A stretch of DNA of 64,000 bases, from the NCBI GenBank assembly GCA_027489455.1, contig JAIXZR010000063.1:1-64000 (forward strand), written 5' to 3'. Below, one piece after another: positions 53,172 through 59,767 of the stretch. Position 1 is the stretch's first letter; each line of letters begins with the position of its first letter. This stretch comes from Rubrivivax sp. Lineage in GTDB: Bacteria > Pseudomonadota > Gammaproteobacteria > Burkholderiales > Burkholderiaceae_C. A model generated the notes under the pieces. It had not been told where the DNA came from and searched no databases. It saw nothing but the letters and a program-made list of their open reading frames with translations. The translations under genes and the position numbers were made by a program.

Positions 53172-53568
53172 GAGGCGTTGGCCAAGGCGCGCAGCACTGC
53201 GCGCAGGCTGGCTTCGTCGACCGCGCCGCGCAGGCGTACACGAGCCCCGCTGATCTCGAGCTCGATGCTGCCCGGAGGTACGGCGCGCAGCGGCGCCGCC
53301 GTAGGCAAGCGATCCACCATGGCGGCGCCCGCCGGCGACTGCGTCACGGTGACGGGCAGCAGCACTGGCGCCGCCGCGTCGCCACCGTCCGGCAGTTGAG
53401 ACCGCAGATGCAGTCGTCGCCAGTTGAACAGGAGGCATTGATGCCGGCTTCCTGTGCGATGGCCGACACCGACGCGCCAGGCACCAGGCTGCGCTCGACG
53501 AGTGCGCGCTTCATGACATCGGAATGCCGGCGACGCGTGTCCGGCCGCTTGGTGACTCGCATATCCAT
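53168..53568 (-). pseudogene. tnpA: IS66 TnpA, frameshifted
   Basis: The first frame gives MDMRVTKRPDTRRRHSDVMK and VPGASVSAIAQEAGINA, the HTH of TnpA. Near 53437 the homologous sequence LLFNWRRLHLRSQLP continues in another frame, then PVTVTQSPAG and SIELEISGARVRLRG to the stop at 53168. A small deletion around the GINA/LLFNW junction explains the break. TnpA is the DNA-binding protein of IS66 elements, so this copy is probably not autonomous. Confidence 0.8.
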
Positions 53569-53922
53569 GTGTGCATCTATCGGGTTACGCGCACACATCC
53601 AGGCGTGTGTGCGCCACCTGATCGTGCTCAGCACTTCAAGGCTGCGCAATGGGGCCCTGAGGCCACGCTTACGGTTCAATATGGTTCTAACGCATACCTT
53701 CTCTGTCGGCTGGTGAACCAGCAGAATCTTATGCATCAACATCGGTCCATAGGCAATCGAAGAAAGACCAGTCGCTCCACAGCCTTAGTGATGGGCCCTA
53801 GGATTGAAGTGTATTGACTGCCGGAATTACCTTACACTAGCAGGCGCAGCCATCGAACTTCGCCGACTGCAAGTGTTTGATGCAGCTTTAAATGCATCCG
53901 ATTCACTGTGGAAAGCACGAAC

Positions 53923-54375
53923 ATGAGAGCTCAGCCTTTGGTGATTCAGTTGACATCTGCAATTGTCCTTTCTGTAGGACTACTCCAGGTGACCGTTGCC
54001 CAGGACTCTGCCAAGATGGCAGCTCCTACAACTGCCCCAATAAAATCAGCGAGCCCAGGCCAGGCTGAACTGAAGCGTGTCTTCCGAGAGATCTCATCAT
54101 CCCCAAAGCAGAACGAGAAGCTAGTGACGCTCGTCAGCAAGGGCGACGGCGCTGGAGCAATGAAGCTGCTCGTTGCGCACGGCTTAAAGCTTGGGAAGTT
54201 TGAAAAAGTGGTCGTGCTCCGAAAGATCAGAAAGCAGGAGTCAGCAATTCCAAATGTTATCTTCTTGGCCGTTGGGGTCCCTCCAACCCCGCAACCCCAA
54301 GTCGCTCTCGGACTCGTTTATATCGGTGGCTACGGCTGGGTGGATTGGAACACGTTTGACCCGTGGATGTATTGA
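53923..54375 (+). CDS. Small secreted hypothetical protein
   Basis: A 150-residue protein with a signal peptide (VIQLTSAIVLSVGLLQVTVAQ; cleavage likely after VAQ). The mature part has a charged helical centre (AELKRVFREISSSPKQNEKL) and an aromatic C-terminus, IGGYGWVDWNTFDPWMY. No family recognised. ATG at 53923; GTG at 53908 adds five residues. Base composition is lower in GC than in core genes. It lies just outside the IS66 element. Confidence 0.6.
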   Translation: MRAQPLVIQLTSAIVLSVGLLQVTVAQDSAKMAAPTTAPIKSASPGQAELKRVFREISSSPKQNEKLVTLVSKGDGAGAMKLLVAHGLKLGKFEKVVVLRKIRKQESAIPNVIFLAVGVPPTPQPQVALGLVYIGGYGWVDWNTFDPWMY

Positions 54376-55007
54376 TCCGGCCCTAAACCTTTGAACTTAT
54401 TGAGTGTCGTAGAGTCAGATCGAGCATGCAAAAAGATCGACTCCCGAACGCTTCCGGTGGATGCGCTCAATGAGAGCCGCCGGCGTGAGGTGAAGATGAG
54501 GCGGACGGCACTTGCTGAGATCCGCAAACCTGCCTCGCAGGCGCCACTTACAGCACTCGCACTTCAGCACACTCACGGATAGGGACAGGGTACCCTGAAC
54601 GAACCGAACCCGACAACCGCGCCGGTGCTGGCGTAGGTCAGGGTGTTCGGCCTCGTCTTCTGACCACGAAGGCGTCTACTCTGAAGTAGGCGCGACTGTG
54701 TGCTGAGTGGGTGGCCGAGCGACAGCTTCAGGGCGGCGAGATCGGGAACGCCGGTGTCGCTTCAGGGTCGAAAGTACCAGTTCGCGGTCAGCGCAAGCAG
54801 TCATTGGCCGGACATTGCCGCCGCGTGGCTGACGCCGCTGCGAGCTCTGCCGCCAGCGAAGGGCAGGCTTCGAAGTACACCTGACAACCGTCATGGAGAT
54901 CGGGCAAGGTCAGGTATCGGCGCCCGCCGACGTTCGCCGGCCAAAGCCGAACGGCTGCAGTCAGTCTCTTGCAGACCTTAGAGCGCCGAATCCGCGCCAG
55001 TCGACAA
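54376..55007. other. 630-bp intergenic region with the second copy of the interspersed repeat
   Basis: No credible gene. The repeat at 54713-54772 is the reverse complement of that at 43575-43640. Short frames on both strands have Arg/Ser-rich composition typical of shadow frames. Confidence 0.45.
54713..54772 (-). repeat. Interspersed intergenic repeat, copy 2 (inverted)
   Basis: The reverse complement reads CGACCCTGAAGCGACA, then CCCGATCTCGCCGCCCTGAA and GCTGTCGCTCGG, matching 43575-43640 with about 85% identity by eye. The two inverted copies bracket the IS cluster. Confidence 0.6.
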
Positions 55008-55397
55008 TCAGCCCTTAACCAGCAGGTCTTCGGGGCTCTTGCCGGCAGCCAAAGCAGCTTTGAACCAGTCGGGCCGCTTGCCCATTCCGCTCCACGTGCC
55101 GCCTTGCCCGTCAGTGTATTTGGCTGGCCTAGCCGTCTTGCCTTTGGGAGCGCTTCCAGCAGCTCTTCGATCCGGCTTGCGTCCTGACGTCGGTACCTGA
55201 ACCGCTCTTGCCTTTCTGGGTCCCGATGCCGCCAACCCCAAATCTTCAGCGGTCAAGCTGTAGTGGGTGATCGCCTCCTTGATCTTGGAGATCACACCGG
55301 CGATTTCCTGCTTCCGAATCGCATCGGCCTTGGCTTGCAACGCTGCGATCTGGGCATTGATGGCCTGAAGCGTGGAACCTGTTTTCTTTGTTGCCAT
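55008..55397 (-). CDS. H-NS-family nucleoid-associated protein
   Basis: A 129-residue protein. The N-terminal part is an oligomerisation coiled coil (TLQAINAQIAALQAKADAIRKQEIAGVISKI). The C-terminal H-NS DNA-binding motif is KYTDGQGGTWSGMGKRPDWFK, where the TWSGMGKRP loop matches the AT-hook-like TWTGRGRTP of H-NS. The linker is basic and low complexity (KARAVQVPTSGRKPDRRAAGS). ATG at 55397 is chosen; the longer frame lacks homology. Such proteins silence AT-richer foreign DNA, and this one sits at the edge of an acquired region. Confidence 0.9.
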   Translation of the reverse strand: MATKKTGSTLQAINAQIAALQAKADAIRKQEIAGVISKIKEAITHYSLTAEDLGLAASGPRKARAVQVPTSGRKPDRRAAGSAPKGKTARPAKYTDGQGGTWSGMGKRPDWFKAALAAGKSPEDLLVKG

Positions 55398-55547
55398 GGT
55401 GATGAGTACATCAAATGATGGATGGACTCCCGAGGATACGGTCACTGGCGCGCTTGATTAACCAATAGAGCTAGGAAGCGTTGCTCGGAGACCAAAGCCT
55501 GCCCGTGATGGCCATTTAGGGCAAAGCGTTTCGAGTGGTGGTGGTGG

Positions 55548-55624
55548 TGGTGCGCGCGGAGGGCCTCGAACCCCCGACCTGCCCCTTATAAAGAAGCTGC
55601 TCTAACCGTCTGAGCTACGCGCGC
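55548..55624 (-). tRNA. tRNA-Ile with anticodon UAU
   Basis: On the minus strand the acceptor stem GCGCGCG (55618-55624) pairs perfectly with CGCGCGC (55552-55558). The D arm has GCTC/GAGC. The anticodon stem GCTTC/GGGGC encloses the 7-base loop TTTATAA, so the anticodon is TAT, reading AUA. The T arm is GGGGG-TTCGAGG-CCCTC. Discriminator A is followed by an encoded CCA (55548-55550). The anticodon stem contains two G-U pairs. Most bacteria read AUA with a lysidine-modified CAU tRNA, so a UAU isoacceptor is unusual. Confidence 0.85.
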
Positions 55625-55660
55625 TGTTCAGGGCAGCCGACCGACGCAGGGGCTGCGTGG

Positions 55661-56143
55661 TCAGGTGCCATCCCAGAGGTCCAGCCGGCCGCCAGACTTC
55701 TTGATCTCGGCGTGGTGCTCGCACAGCGTTTGCACCCATCCGCCCGGCCGCAACGTGCCCGGCTCACCGCAGACCTCGCAAGTGCGCGCCGCCTCCTGCT
55801 CGGCCTCACGGACCAGGGCCTGGATGCGCTCCAGCTCGGGCGGGCGCGGTCGCTTGCCTTCTTCGTCCTGGTCCGGGACGCGCAGCCGCCCCACGCCGAA
55901 AATGTCGACTGTGAAATCCTTGCGGCCGTTGATCCTGAAATAGAACCGCAAGCCGCCAAACTTCTCCTTGACCTGGACCAGTTGGAAGCCCTCGGCCAAC
56001 TCGTCGCTGAGCATCGCGTCGATGCCCGACATCAGCCGCATCACGATCGGGTGCCAGCCGGCCCCGACGTAGCCCGGGATCTGAGGGCCGCTGCCGCGCA
56101 GCAAGCGGGGGTAGGTGTCGATGAGTTGCGTCAGGTGGCTCAT
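55661..56143 (-). CDS. Conserved hypothetical protein with a C-terminal zinc-finger-like motif
   Basis: A 160-residue cytoplasmic protein. The centre reads VQVKEKFGGLRFYFRI, seen in a family of small hypothetical proteins. The C-terminal end has CEVCGEPGTL...TLCEHH, a probable Cys2-Cys/His zinc site. Function unknown. ATG at 56143 is preceded by a purine-rich site (on the minus strand). It lies 95 bp downstream of the AAA+ gene in the same direction and may be co-transcribed with it. Confidence 0.7.
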   Translation of the reverse strand: MSHLTQLIDTYPRLLRGSGPQIPGYVGAGWHPIVMRLMSGIDAMLSDELAEGFQLVQVKEKFGGLRFYFRINGRKDFTVDIFGVGRLRVPDQDEEGKRPRPPELERIQALVREAEQEAARTCEVCGEPGTLRPGGWVQTLCEHHAEIKKSGGRLDLWDGT

Positions 56144-56238
56144 GGAGACTCCTTCGTAGAGAGGGTAGACGGGAGGGTTGAGAGAGGTGGGGCCGAGGCC
56201 TGGAGCTCGGTCCGCCCGGGGATCGACGCAACGACGCG

Positions 56239-57564
56239 TCAGTGCAGGGCCTGGGTGTCGCCGTCCTGGAACCCAAGGTCGCGCACTTCCAGATGCCGTC
56301 GACCGGCCCTGATGGCTCTGGCGACTGCTGCCTCCAGAACCTGGCGCATCCCGCGCGGCGTGAGTTCTGCCAGCGCCGTCACCACCGCCCGGTTGGCCGG
56401 CGCGAAGCCATCGAGACCGGCGGTGACCTCGGCAGCGATACGCTGCGCCGCAGCCAGCGCCTCGCGTACGCCGGGCGCCCGGCACAGGACGATTTGAAAC
56501 CGCGACAGCAGGCTCTCCGGGATCGGCGTCAGCTGGTTCGCGGTCGCGATGTAGATCACATGGCTGGCATCGAAGGGCCCGGGGATGCACTGGTCCTCGG
56601 TCCGGCGCGCCGTCCCCGGCTCCAGCGCGGCATGCAGCGGGGCCAGCGGGGCGTAGTGCCGACTGCTGCCAGCGCGCGGCGTCTTGTCGATCTCATCGAG
56701 CAACACGACCGGGTTGGCCACCTTGCCGCCGATGACCAATTCACGCAGCAGGCCGGGTGTCGCGTTAGCCCAATGCTTGTCGGCGCCGTGCAGGCGGCCG
56801 TTGGTCTGCAGGGTGCTCATGTCCAACATGGCCAGTGGCAGGCCCAGGATCTCGGCCACGCGCCTGACCGCATACGACTTGCCCACACCCGGCCGGCCCA
56901 CCAGCAGGATCGGGGGGACGGTGAACGGCTTGTCCTCGCAAAGTGCCAGCAGCAGCCGTTCCTCGATGCGGTCGCACAGTGCTGCCAGGTGGCCCAGTTC
57001 CGCGCGCAGCGTCTCGAGAGCCTGGTAGGGATCGGGCGGGACGGCGCACCGGCGCCACGGGCCGGCGTTGACCTGCTGCTGCCAGGCTGCCGCGTTGCGT
57101 TCGCGGTCCGTCCTGTCAGCACTTCCCTCACCACTGTTGTGACGCCCGATAAGTTCGAACACCATTCGTGGATCCCAGATGCGCACCCAGCGGCCCGACG
57201 ATGACGGCTTGGGTTCGAGGAAGGGCGCCTGAGGTAGCGTGACCTGGTGCGATTTGCGATGAGCAGCGCCGGTGGGCGATGCCGCGGGCGTTGGTGGCGG
57301 GGCCAGCAGGTTTCTCAACCCGGTCTCAGGGGCGCTGTTGCCTGCGACAAGGGCCTTGCGCTCCTGCTCATCCCGCGGGCGCTGAGACGCGATGAGCTCC
57401 TGGCCCAACCGCGACGGCACGATCAGTGGACCGTTGCCGGGTGAGTTCTCGTCCGTGATCGCCAGCCAGCCGGGCTCGATGGGCGCCTTCAGGAAAAAGC
57501 GCCTGTAGTGCGGCGGAACGCGGTCCGGATCTGGATCCGGATCCTTGCTGTCGTTGAATCTCAT
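56239..57564 (-). CDS. AAA+ ATPase (Lon/MoxR-like ATPase domain, no protease domain)
   Basis: A 441-residue protein. The N-terminal 190 residues are Pro/Arg-rich with no recognised domain. The AAA+ domain has Walker A LVGRPGVGKSYAVRR near residue 225, Walker B PVVLLDEIDK near 288, sensor 1 YIATANQL, an arginine finger region SLLSRFQIV and a C-terminal helical lid (ELTPRGMRQVLEAAVARAI). The arrangement resembles the ATPase part of Lon, but the S16 peptidase domain is absent. Substrate unknown. The downstream small gene may encode a partner. Confidence 0.8.
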   Translation of the reverse strand: MRFNDSKDPDPDPDRVPPHYRRFFLKAPIEPGWLAITDENSPGNGPLIVPSRLGQELIASQRPRDEQERKALVAGNSAPETGLRNLLAPPPTPAASPTGAAHRKSHQVTLPQAPFLEPKPSSSGRWVRIWDPRMVFELIGRHNSGEGSADRTDRERNAAAWQQQVNAGPWRRCAVPPDPYQALETLRAELGHLAALCDRIEERLLLALCEDKPFTVPPILLVGRPGVGKSYAVRRVAEILGLPLAMLDMSTLQTNGRLHGADKHWANATPGLLRELVIGGKVANPVVLLDEIDKTPRAGSSRHYAPLAPLHAALEPGTARRTEDQCIPGPFDASHVIYIATANQLTPIPESLLSRFQIVLCRAPGVREALAAAQRIAAEVTAGLDGFAPANRAVVTALAELTPRGMRQVLEAAVARAIRAGRRHLEVRDLGFQDGDTQALH

Positions 57565-57602
57565 GGCGGGTTCCTGATGCAGGGCCCGCCGTCAGAAACG
57601 AC

Positions 57603-57627
57603 GAAGCCCTGCGGATGGCAGGGCTTC
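57603..57627. terminator. Perfect 10-bp hairpin upstream of the AAA+ gene
   Basis: GAAGCCCTGC (57603-57612) pairs with GCAGGGCTTC (57618-57627) around a 5-base loop. Neither side has a T tract, so it could be a factor-assisted terminator, an attenuator in the leader of the minus-strand AAA+ gene, or a protein-binding palindrome. Confidence 0.45.
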
Positions 57628-58361
57628 GGTGGGAGAAGGTCGCGTGCGACCGCTTCAACAGGTCGCTAGGTGACGCACGGCCTCACCCCGCCGAAGCAGT
57701 GCAGTACAACGGCCGAGGTGGCCGAAGTGCGGTGCTTCAGGGGCGAGGTCGGTATGAGTCGAGAAGGCATGGGACGAAGGTTAGCAGCCGATAGGCGCGC
57801 GTGTCACCCCAAAAAAGGTCTGGAAGTCTGAGATCAAGCGGGAGGTAATGGTTCGATGCTCAATGGGCATCGCGCATGGACGCAACGGCATCCTTCGATG
57901 CCACTCTGGTATCAGCGGGCAACTGCGCACTTCCTCAGCCGACCTAGGGCGCAAGTTCGACCCCCAGGCTGAAGGTACCTCTTGCAAAGGCGAGCCTGTC
58001 AGGATCCTGAAAAAGGACGACGGCTGAGGCCGCACGTGCGGCGGTGGTTCTTGATAGCCTCATGGCGACGGTTAGGTTACCTGTGATCAAACCGGCACTG
58101 GACTGACGTGGGAGGCGAGCATCAGCGGCGTCAAGGGGGAACTGGCCCCGTGGCAGTTGAAAGCTCTGTTGATTGCAGCGCAGTCCGACTACTGAAGCGT
58201 GCAGTGCCTTGCCTCTTCTCGGTGTCGTACAACGGGTCCCGGGGCCATCAGGAGAGGCGGAATGAGTGGACGCTGTCGAGCTATCCACGCCGGCTCGTAT
58301 CGGAGTCCTGCGGCTGGACCCGTCGAGCCCCATCAGTGCAGAACACAACCGAGGCGTACCA
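57628..58361. other. 730-bp region without a supported gene
   Basis: It lies between two divergent genes and must contain promoters for both. The open frames on either strand have no recognisable composition. The hairpin at 57603-57627 borders it. I see no tRNA or mobile element. Confidence 0.35.
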
Positions 58362-58727
58362 ATGAGTAAAGCTTTGTTGAAGGCCGAGCGCCGCGAACTG
58401 GCGATGCGTGCAAGGGACCTCTTTGTGCCCTACATCCTCAGCAAGGGAGTACGCGAAGTCGCCACGGTTCGCATGCCTGCCCATTGGCGCTTGGAAGCCT
58501 GGAATCTTCACTTCATCTACACGGAGGGAGTCCTGCTCCTGCCAACTGATCCGTCCTTGTCTTGCATGCTGGACATCTGGTCCGCTTCGCACAAGAAGCA
58601 GCTTTCGATATCTTGGGAGCCAGATCGGCCTTGGCAACCGATGCATATCGCAAGCTTTGATCCCCTTGGAGCTTGGATTCCGCTCATGAATCTGATACCG
58701 GTTGGCGGCCGAGGCGAAGTGGGTTGA
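58362..58727 (+). CDS. Hypothetical protein, 121 residues
   Basis: A small cytoplasmic protein: a basic N-terminal helix (SKALLKAERRELAMRARDLF), then a beta-rich region with many tryptophans (HWRLEAWNLHFIY, WSASHKKQL, WEPDRPW) and a C-terminal WIPLMNLIPVGG. No family recognised. The ATG at 58362 is the first in a region of protein-like composition. It stands alone, about 180 bp before the next gene. Confidence 0.5.
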   Translation: MSKALLKAERRELAMRARDLFVPYILSKGVREVATVRMPAHWRLEAWNLHFIYTEGVLLLPTDPSLSCMLDIWSASHKKQLSISWEPDRPWQPMHIASFDPLGAWIPLMNLIPVGGRGEVG

Positions 58728-58904
58728 AGTTGACGTCCTTGTAGGCATGACGCGTGGCTGCTTCTTGCGCTCATATGCATCCGGGAGTTCCCACATACCG
58801 ACACCGGGGTTGAGGACGCTTTCTAAGGCTGGCTGACCGGTAGTGACACCCAAGCCCCTGCCCCGTACAGTGCCCTGCTGTCTGCGGGTTCATGTTGAGG
58901 ACGT

Positions 58905-59225
58905 ATGGGCCACAGTGGCTCATACCGGGTTCCCGACGAGGTAACAGTGAAAGCGAAAACGGAACAGCTGGAAGAGATCTTGGTGGCACTGGATCGACGG
59001 CACCAGCGTGCAACCTATGCGGCCGTCGGGGGCGTCGTTGGGCTTCCTGCCCAGTCAGTTATGCAAGGAAGGCAGAAGGCCGCCATCAACTCCTGGGTGG
59101 TCTCGAAGAAGACACATTTGCCGACGGGTTACGCCGCTGGCGATTGCCACCCCAAGCTGAACTCAAACCATTACGTGATCGAAACCGCCCACGAGCTGCA
59201 GGCTTGGTTGGCTGCTCGTCCATGA
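58905..59225 (+). CDS. Alkyltransferase-like winged-helix protein lacking the active cysteine (tentative)
   Basis: A 106-residue protein. The core QRATYAAVGGVVGLPAQSV...NSWVVSKKTHLPTGY follows the layout of the DNA-binding winged helix of O6-methylguanine methyltransferase (TYGE-x-A...GxP...V...PCHRVV...G). The PCHRV site is replaced by NSWVV, so it cannot transfer alkyl groups. I infer a DNA-binding role, as for alkyltransferase-like proteins; this is a resemblance by eye. The stop overlaps the next start (ATGA). Confidence 0.6.
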   Translation: MGHSGSYRVPDEVTVKAKTEQLEEILVALDRRHQRATYAAVGGVVGLPAQSVMQGRQKAAINSWVVSKKTHLPTGYAAGDCHPKLNSNHYVIETAHELQAWLAARP

Positions 59226-59767
59226 GCGCATTTCCCAAGAACAAGCCCACATGGAAAGACCTGAAGCTTCGGCTGCAGGAGCTCGACAGGGGCGCTCTTC
59301 TGGAACTGATCCAGGACCTCTATGCGGCCAACAAGGAAACCCAGGTCTTTCTGCATGCCAGGTTCTCTCTGGGTGACGATGTGCTGCGGCCTTACAAAGA
59401 GACCATCGACCGCTGGTTGTGGCCCGACGTATTCAAGCAGCAGGACACGTCGATCGCCAAGGCCAAGAAGGCGGTTGCAGACTACAAGAAGGCCGTGGGC
59501 CAACCCGCTGGGGTTGCTGAACTGTCGGTTTACTTCTGCGAACGGGGCGTTGGGTTCGCGAACGACGTCGGCCTGCAGGACGAAGGCTACTTCGCAGCGC
59601 TGGTCCGCATGTTCGAGCAAGCTGCTCTGACCACGACGGCACTACCGCAAGCACAACGCGTGCAGCTTGTGGTGAGGCTTGACGCCGTCAGCAAGCTGGC
59701 GGCAAACCTGGGCTACGGCGTTGGCGACGAGATGGACGAAATCCTTGCTGGGCATGGCGTCCGCTGA
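59222..59767 (+). CDS. DUF6155-like protein
   Basis: A 181-residue cytoplasmic helical protein. The N-terminus TWKDLKLRLQELDRGALLELIQDLYAANKETQVFL matches the DUF6155 pattern (key core LIQDLY...NK...FL.ARF). The function of this family is unknown. It overlaps the gene before it (ATGA) and the helicase after it (14 nt), so it belongs to that operon and may be a partner of the primase-helicase. Confidence 0.7.
   Translation: MSAFPKNKPTWKDLKLRLQELDRGALLELIQDLYAANKETQVFLHARFSLGDDVLRPYKETIDRWLWPDVFKQQDTSIAKAKKAVADYKKAVGQPAGVAELSVYFCERGVGFANDVGLQDEGYFAALVRMFEQAALTTTALPQAQRVQLVVRLDAVSKLAANLGYGVGDEMDEILAGHGVR

Larger units (their letters stand above)
50542..53672 (-). mobile_element. IS66-family insertion sequence with exact ends and 8-bp target duplication
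   Basis: The left end starts GTAAGCGTGGCCCCAGGG (50542 onward) and the right end is its inverse, finishing CGCTTAC at 53672; the two agree over about 26 bp with one mismatch. The flanking 8-mer GGTTCAAT occurs at 50534-50541 and 53673-53680. GTAAGCG termini and an 8-bp duplication are typical of IS66. The gene order on the minus strand is tnpA, tnpB, tnpC and a passenger gene. Confidence 0.92.
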
